A stretch of 35,307 nt of DNA from an uncultured Peptostreptococcaceae bacterium (GTDB taxonomy: Bacteria > Bacillota > Clostridia > Peptostreptococcales > Peptostreptococcaceae). Made by a program: the position numbers and the translations under genes. Positions 30,894-35,307 of the stretch are shown here, in pieces. Position 1 is the first letter of the stretch. Every line of letters starts with the position of its first letter. The stretch lies in the NCBI GenBank assembly GCA_947072565.1, contig CAMTIM010000057.1, positions 1 to 35,307 on the forward strand, written 5' to 3'. The notes below the pieces were generated by a model that saw nothing but the letters and a program-made list of their open reading frames with translations, did no database searches and had not been told where the DNA came from.

Positions 30894-32030
30894 ATGATAA
30901 AAATCAAAAATGTAACAAAAAAAGTAGGAGCTAAAGTCATACTTGATGATATAACTTTAGACATTGAAAAAGGCACATTAGTAGTTTTAATAGGTTCTAG
31001 TGGGTGTGGAAAAACTACTACACTTAAGCTTATAAATAAATTAATAAAACCTACATCTGGAGAAATTTATATAGACGATAAACCTATATCAAAAGAAAAC
31101 ACTATAGAACTTAGAAGGAAAATCGGATATGTTATTCAAAATACAGGTCTTTTCCCACATTTAACTATAAAAGAAAATATCGAATTAATTCCAAGATTAA
31201 AAAAAGAAAAAACTATAGAAGAAATAGAAAAAACTACAATAGAGCTTTTAGAAATGGTAGGACTGAAATACGAAGACTATATAGACAAATACCCATCACA
31301 GCTTAGTGGAGGACAACAACAAAGAATCGGTGTTGCAAGAGCAATAGCCACAGACGCAGAAATAATACTAATGGATGAACCATTTAGTGCACTAGATCCA
31401 ATAACTCGAACATCTCTTCAAGAACAATTATTTACACTTCAAGATGAGCTTAAAAAGACAATAATATTTGTAACTCATGATATGGATGAAGCTTTAAAGA
31501 TAGCTGATAAAATTTGTATTATGGATAGCGGTAAAGTAGCTCAATATGATACTCCTGAAAATATTTTAAGAAACCCAGTAAATGAATTTGTAAAAAACTT
31601 TATAGGATTAGACAGAGTTTGGAATAATCCAGAATATATAAAAGCAAAAGATATTATGATAAAAGATCCAGTTTCAGTAAAGCCATCTAGAACTATAATT
31701 CAAGGAATTGAAATAATGAGAACTAGCAAGGTAGATAGTTTATTGGTAACAGATAAAAATCATAAGTTAGAAGGAATAGTTACAGTAAAGGATATGAAAT
31801 CAAATATAAGTAAATCACAATCATTAGGAAGTATAATGTCATCAGAAGTATTAGTAGTAAAAGAAGATGACAACTTGGTAAATATATTAAGCATTATGAA
31901 TGAACGCTCAGTAGGATATATACCAGTAGTTACAGAGGAGTATATATTAGCAGGGTTGATAACAAGAAGCAGTTTACTTTCAGTTTTAAGTGAGCAATTT
32001 TTAGAAATGGAGGTGAGTGTTCTTGGATAA
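30894..32030 (+). CDS. opuCA: Osmoprotectant ABC transporter ATP-binding protein, OpuCA-like
   Basis: The ATPase of a glycine betaine/carnitine/choline importer, 378 residues. It shows Walker A GSSGCGKTT (Lys40), Q-loop YVIQNTGLFPHLT, signature LSGGQQQR and Walker B IILMDEPFSALDP with the switch His in VTHDMDEA. Two CBS domains follow (about 255-370: AKDIMIKDPVSVKPSRT and IMSSEVLVVKEDD), which in OpuA/OpuC-type transporters sense ionic strength or c-di-AMP. It has its own promoter and overlaps the next gene, giving a two-gene importer. Confidence 0.93.
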   Translation: MIKIKNVTKKVGAKVILDDITLDIEKGTLVVLIGSSGCGKTTTLKLINKLIKPTSGEIYIDDKPISKENTIELRRKIGYVIQNTGLFPHLTIKENIELIPRLKKEKTIEEIEKTTIELLEMVGLKYEDYIDKYPSQLSGGQQQRIGVARAIATDAEIILMDEPFSALDPITRTSLQEQLFTLQDELKKTIIFVTHDMDEALKIADKICIMDSGKVAQYDTPENILRNPVNEFVKNFIGLDRVWNNPEYIKAKDIMIKDPVSVKPSRTIIQGIEIMRTSKVDSLLVTDKNHKLEGIVTVKDMKSNISKSQSLGSIMSSEVLVVKEDDNLVNILSIMNERSVGYIPVVTEEYILAGLITRSSLLSVLSEQFLEMEVSVLG

Positions 32031-33537
32031 AATTATAGAACTAACAATACAACATATGACTCTTACAGCAGGAGCTATTTTAATAGCTATACTAATCGGT
32101 GTACCACTTGGAATAATTATATGTAGAGTAAAGCCGCTTAGAAAAATAATATTAGGATTTGTAAATTTAGTACAAGCAGTACCATCAATGGCATTACTTG
32201 GATTACTTGTACCAGTACTTGGAATAGGAAGTAAGCCAGCTATATTTATGGTTGTAGTATACTCACTACTTCCTATAGTAAAAAACACATATATCGGAAT
32301 TTCGGGTATTGACCCTGTAATACTAGAATCAGCAAAAGGAATAGGTCTTACTAAAAATCAAACTTTATTTAAAATACAATTGCCATTAGCACTTCCAATA
32401 ATAATGGGAGGAGTTAGAATATCAGCAGTTACAGCTGTTGGTCTTATGACATTAGCAGCATTTATTGGAGGCGGGGGATTAGGATACTTAGTATTCTTAG
32501 GAGTTGGAACCGTTAATAATACTATGATACTACAAGGAGCAATACCAGCATGTATACTTGCGTTAGTAGTAGATTATGTATTTGGGAAAATTGAAAAAGC
32601 AGTTTCTGCAAGAGGACTAGACCCTAGAGCTCCTAAAAAGAACTTAAAAGCTCTTAAAATAATGGGAATATTAATATTAATTACAGCATTAGTTACAGGA
32701 ACAATAGCAATATTCTCAAACAAAAAAGATAGTATAACGATAGGTTCTAAAAACTTTACAGAACAGCTTATACTCGGAAATATATATGCAGAATTAGTAG
32801 AGGAACATACTGATTTAAATGTAGAAAAACAGTTAAATTTAGGTGGAACAATGATTGCATTTAATGCAATTAAAAGTAATGATTTAGATATGTATATTGA
32901 TTATACAGGGACTATGTTAGTAAATATATTAAAAAAAGAACCAATGAGAGATGAAAAACAAGTTTATGACGCTGTTAAAAAAGAAATGAAAGATAAACAT
33001 AATCTGGATGTACTTAAGCCGCTAGGATTTAATAATACTTATGCTTTAGGAATGATGCCAGATGTTGCTAAAAAATATAATATAAACAATATATCAGATT
33101 TAAAGAAACATACAAGTGAAGTACTTTTATCACCAACTTTAGAATTTGAAGTAAGAGAAGATGGATTAGTAGGTTTAAATAAACACTATGATATGAAATT
33201 TGAAAATATTAAAGCTATGGATGGAGCTATTAGATACACTTCATTAAGCGAAAATAGATCTCAAGTCACAGATTTATTTTCAACTGATGGACTAATTAAA
33301 AAAATGGGAATTAAAGTATTAGAAGATGATAAAAAATTCTTTACTCCTTATTATGCAGTACCTTTAGTAAATGAAAAAACTTTAGAAAAACATCCAGAGT
33401 TGAAAGATGTATTCAATTTATTAGCAGGAAAAATTGATGAAGAAACTATAATAAATCTTAACTATGAAGTAGATGTGCTTGGTAAATCACCAGAAGAAGT
33501 AGCACATAAATTCTTAGTTGATTCAAAACTTATATAA
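32023..33537 (+). CDS. opuCC: OpuC-type permease fused to substrate-binding protein
   Basis: The membrane and binding parts of the osmoprotectant importer in one 504-residue chain, as known from Clostridioides difficile OpuCC and other Firmicutes. Residues 1-210 are a BPD-type permease with several helices and the EAA-type loop ESAKGIGLTKNQTLFKIQLPLALP. A further helix near 220-240 leads to a type II binding domain (ITIGSKNFTEQLILGNIYAELVE and following), which hangs on the outside and binds quaternary ammonium compounds. The frame opens with GTG 32017, only three bases from GGAGG (32009-32013). TTG 32023 has better spacing and is chosen as start, overlapping opuCA by 8 bases. Confidence 0.9.
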   Translation: MDKIIELTIQHMTLTAGAILIAILIGVPLGIIICRVKPLRKIILGFVNLVQAVPSMALLGLLVPVLGIGSKPAIFMVVVYSLLPIVKNTYIGISGIDPVILESAKGIGLTKNQTLFKIQLPLALPIIMGGVRISAVTAVGLMTLAAFIGGGGLGYLVFLGVGTVNNTMILQGAIPACILALVVDYVFGKIEKAVSARGLDPRAPKKNLKALKIMGILILITALVTGTIAIFSNKKDSITIGSKNFTEQLILGNIYAELVEEHTDLNVEKQLNLGGTMIAFNAIKSNDLDMYIDYTGTMLVNILKKEPMRDEKQVYDAVKKEMKDKHNLDVLKPLGFNNTYALGMMPDVAKKYNINNISDLKKHTSEVLLSPTLEFEVREDGLVGLNKHYDMKFENIKAMDGAIRYTSLSENRSQVTDLFSTDGLIKKMGIKVLEDDKKFFTPYYAVPLVNEKTLEKHPELKDVFNLLAGKIDEETIINLNYEVDVLGKSPEEVAHKFLVDSKLI

Positions 33538-33562
33538 AATTTAATATATCAAATGTATCTTT

Positions 33563-33606
33563 AAGGTCTGTTCTCCATATTTAATAGGAGGCAGGCCTTT
33601 TATTTT
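33563..33606 (+). terminator. Terminator of the opuC operon
   Basis: AAGGTCTG pairs with CAGGCCTT (one G-U pair), with CTCC/GGAG continuing inside, followed by TTTATTTTT. Confidence 0.8.
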
Positions 33607-33699
33607 TATAAAAATCACAATATAAGCATATAAACCATATTTTGTAATAGCGACATCTAGATTTTAATATATAAAGTAGATTTTTATGGGAGGGGTAAA

Positions 33700-34788
33700 A
33701 TGAGTAATAGTTGTAAAATTTGTGAACTTAGAGGTATGTGGGTAGCAACAGTATATGGTATAGACTGGCCTAAAGAAAAAAGCAATATAAAAGCTCAAAA
33801 AAAACAATTTATAGAGATATTAGATAACCTTAAAAATTTAAATTTTAATGCGGTATTTGTTCAAATAAGACCATCATCTGATGCTTTTTATAAGTCAAAC
33901 ATAAATCCATGGTCAGAGTATCTCACAGGAACGCAGGGTCAAGATCCTGGATATGATCCACTTAAATTTATGATTACAGAAACTCATAAAAGAGATATGG
34001 AATTTCATGCATGGCTAAACCCTTATAGAATAACTACGAGTGGAACAGATTTAGATAAATTATATAAGTTAAACCCAGCAAGGCTAAATCCAAGCTGGGT
34101 ATTATCATATGAAGATGCATTGTTTTATAATCCAGAAAATCCAGAAGTTATCAAATATATTGCAACAACAGTTTTTGAGATAGTAAAAAAATACTATGTC
34201 GATGGAATTCATTTTGATGATTATTTTTATCCATATAATTATCCGTTGCCAAAAGGAGAAAGTAGAGAAGGTAATGTAGCGGATAAGAGACGTGAAGCTG
34301 TTAATGATATGATGAGATTAGTAAATAAAGTTATAAAAAGTACGAGAGAATGTGTCCAATTTGGGGTGAGCCCTTTTGGAGTATGGAAAAATAAGAGTAG
34401 TGATCCTAGGGGATCTGATACAAAAAATTTAGAGAGTTATTATGAAGTTTATGCAGATACTTTAACATGGATAGAAGAGGGCATTATTGATTATGTAGCA
34501 CCTCAAATTTATTGGACCATAGACAATAAAACTAGTGCTTATGAAACTTCCATAAGCTGGTGGAGTGATGTAGTGAGAGATAGTGATGTTAGACTATATA
34601 TTGGTCAAAATATAGGGAACATAGAGATAGCTAAAGAAATAGAAAAACAAATAAATATAAATAGAGATTACTGTGAGGTTGAAGGAAGTATATTTTTTAG
34701 TATGAGAGATATTGAAGAAAATACAGGAAATGTAGTTGAACAGTTAAAACAAATATATAGCTGTGAGGCTAGTATACCTAACAAATAA
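33700..34788 (+). CDS. GHL10-type glycoside hydrolase-like protein (DUF187/YngK family), cytosolic
   Basis: A 362-residue TIM-barrel protein of the GHL10 (PF02638) family. The barrel begins at RGMWVATVYGIDWP; FNAVFVQIRPSSDAFY, DPLKFMITETHKRDMEFHAWLNPYR, YYVDGIHFDDYFYP and IDYVAPQIYW are the conserved strand ends carrying the acidic residues expected at the active site. Family members are thought to act on peptidoglycan-related or other polysaccharides and are usually secreted lipoproteins. This one starts MSNSCKICELRG without any signal peptide or lipobox. GGGAGGGG precedes ATG 33700. It is transcribed alone. Confidence 0.85.
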   Translation: MSNSCKICELRGMWVATVYGIDWPKEKSNIKAQKKQFIEILDNLKNLNFNAVFVQIRPSSDAFYKSNINPWSEYLTGTQGQDPGYDPLKFMITETHKRDMEFHAWLNPYRITTSGTDLDKLYKLNPARLNPSWVLSYEDALFYNPENPEVIKYIATTVFEIVKKYYVDGIHFDDYFYPYNYPLPKGESREGNVADKRREAVNDMMRLVNKVIKSTRECVQFGVSPFGVWKNKSSDPRGSDTKNLESYYEVYADTLTWIEEGIIDYVAPQIYWTIDNKTSAYETSISWWSDVVRDSDVRLYIGQNIGNIEIAKEIEKQININRDYCEVEGSIFFSMRDIEENTGNVVEQLKQIYSCEASIPNK

Positions 34789-34902
34789 CCATTATATAAG
34801 TTTGGTTTTATATTTACAGTGAACTTTATAAATATAAAAAAATGTTATTTAAAGTGTTACTTATGAATATATTTATACCGAATAAGTATATGGAGGTATA
34901 AA

Positions 34903-35112
34903 ATGAGATGGGTTAATGTGAAATCTGTTGAAGAACTAAAAGCGCTAGGTAGTTTTAGATATGTAACAAAAGTAATAAAGGAAGATGTAGGAGATATGGT
35001 TACAATAAAAGGTAAAAGTTGGGAAGAAATTTATAATAATATAGTTGAATTTAGAATTTTATTAGAAGAGCTAAATAAAGCAATACAAAGAGATGAAAAT
35101 TATAATAAATAG
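34903..35112 (+). CDS. Unknown small protein, 69 aa
   Basis: A 69-residue ORF with TGGAGGTATAAA before ATG 34903. Its composition is acidic and mixed alpha/beta: WVNVKSVEELKALGSFRYVTKVI, then a helix KSWEEIYNNIVEFRILLEELNKAIQ. No family is recognised; there is no signal peptide. A strong terminator follows directly. Confidence 0.65.
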   Translation: MRWVNVKSVEELKALGSFRYVTKVIKEDVGDMVTIKGKSWEEIYNNIVEFRILLEELNKAIQRDENYNK

Positions 35113-35115
35113 TGA

Positions 35116-35160
35116 AAAAAAGTATTATATAAGAGTTCTTATATAATGCTTTTTTATTTT
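35116..35160 (+). terminator. Terminator after the 69-residue gene
   Basis: A long stem: AAAAAAG-T-ATTATATAA pairs with TTATATAAT-G-CTTTTTT (one G-U pair) around GAGTTC, followed by ATTTT. The A-tract on the left makes it potentially bidirectional. Confidence 0.85.
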
Positions 35161-35197
35161 AACTAACTAAATAGAAGTTATAAAAAATTAAAAATAC

Positions 35198-35227
35198 TTG
35201 TAATGACAAATAGATAAGCGTTATAAT
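35198..35227 (+). promoter_or_regulatory. Candidate promoter for the gene at the window end
   Basis: TTGTAA (35198-35203) and TATAAT (35222-35227) with an 18-base spacer, about 63 bases before the ATG at 35291. Confidence 0.45.
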
Positions 35228-35290
35228 ATAATACGGTGTTTAAATTAGATTTTTAGTTATAAAAGTCAGTATATGTAGAAGGGTTATTAA

Positions 35291-35307
35291 ATGCGTCTTT
35301 ATAATAC
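35291..35307 (+). CDS. Start of a gene cut by the window end
   Basis: ATG 35291 follows GAAGGG at a spacing of 7 bases and opens MRLYN, running off the window. Only five full codons are visible, too few to identify the product. The opening recalls cysteinyl-tRNA synthetases (M-x-x-YNT), but no T-box leader is seen and this is only a guess. Confidence 0.4.

Overview
The window is chromosomal DNA from a low-GC, spore-forming anaerobic Firmicute, most likely a member of the Peptostreptococcaceae (Clostridioides/Paraclostridium/Romboutsia-like). The reasons are very AT-rich DNA with AGA/ATA-rich codon use, strong AGGAGG-type ribosome binding sites, frequent TTG/GTG starts, clostridial ferredoxin and DinG proteins, an OpuC transporter with fused permease and binding protein, and SPOCS (DUF3794) proteins of the SipL kind. 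The placement is inference; there is no rRNA or other marker gene in the window.

Layout. (1) 156-4209: a polyamine operon speA-speD-speE-speB (arginine decarboxylase, AdoMet decarboxylase, spermidine synthase, agmatinase) making putrescine and spermidine from arginine, with a 238-base structured gap between speD and speE. (2) 4296-7950: an MFS exporter, a tiny Cys-rich protein and a DinG-type helicase. (3) 8010-9548: cbiM-cbiN of a cobalt ECF transporter without cbiQ/cbiO, followed, not preceded, by a cobalamin riboswitch that runs into two intrinsic terminators with no gene under it. (4) 9618-12406: an OmpR-type two-component system and a HutD-family protein. (5) 12407-12859: non-coding, with a cloverleaf-like fold, a strong minus-strand promoter and three minus-strand terminators, suggesting a small RNA; then a minus-strand polyferredoxin and two small ORFs. 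(6) 13905-19139: sbcD-sbcC DNA-end nuclease and an alpha/beta hydrolase.

(7) 19314-28930 is the most interesting region: pseB and pseC (nucleotide-sugar synthesis), a tandem SPOCS protein, a DUF11-SPOCS fusion, five small single-domain beta-sandwich (carboxypeptidase-regulatory/transthyretin-like) proteins, an unknown acidic protein, a DUF115/Maf-like glycosyltransferase and a second GT-B glycosyltransferase. None of the structural proteins has a visible signal peptide. I read this as a locus for a glycosylated, probably disulfide-stabilised outer spore layer or spore appendage, made in the mother-cell cytoplasm. The domain calls come from the sequence; the spore role is inference.

(8) 28960-35307: small unknown proteins on both strands, an OpuC-type osmoprotectant ABC transporter with its own promoter, a GHL10-type glycoside hydrolase-like protein without a secretion signal, a small unknown protein, and the first codons of a gene cut by the window end. 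No tRNA, rRNA, CRISPR array, insertion sequence or prophage was seen.
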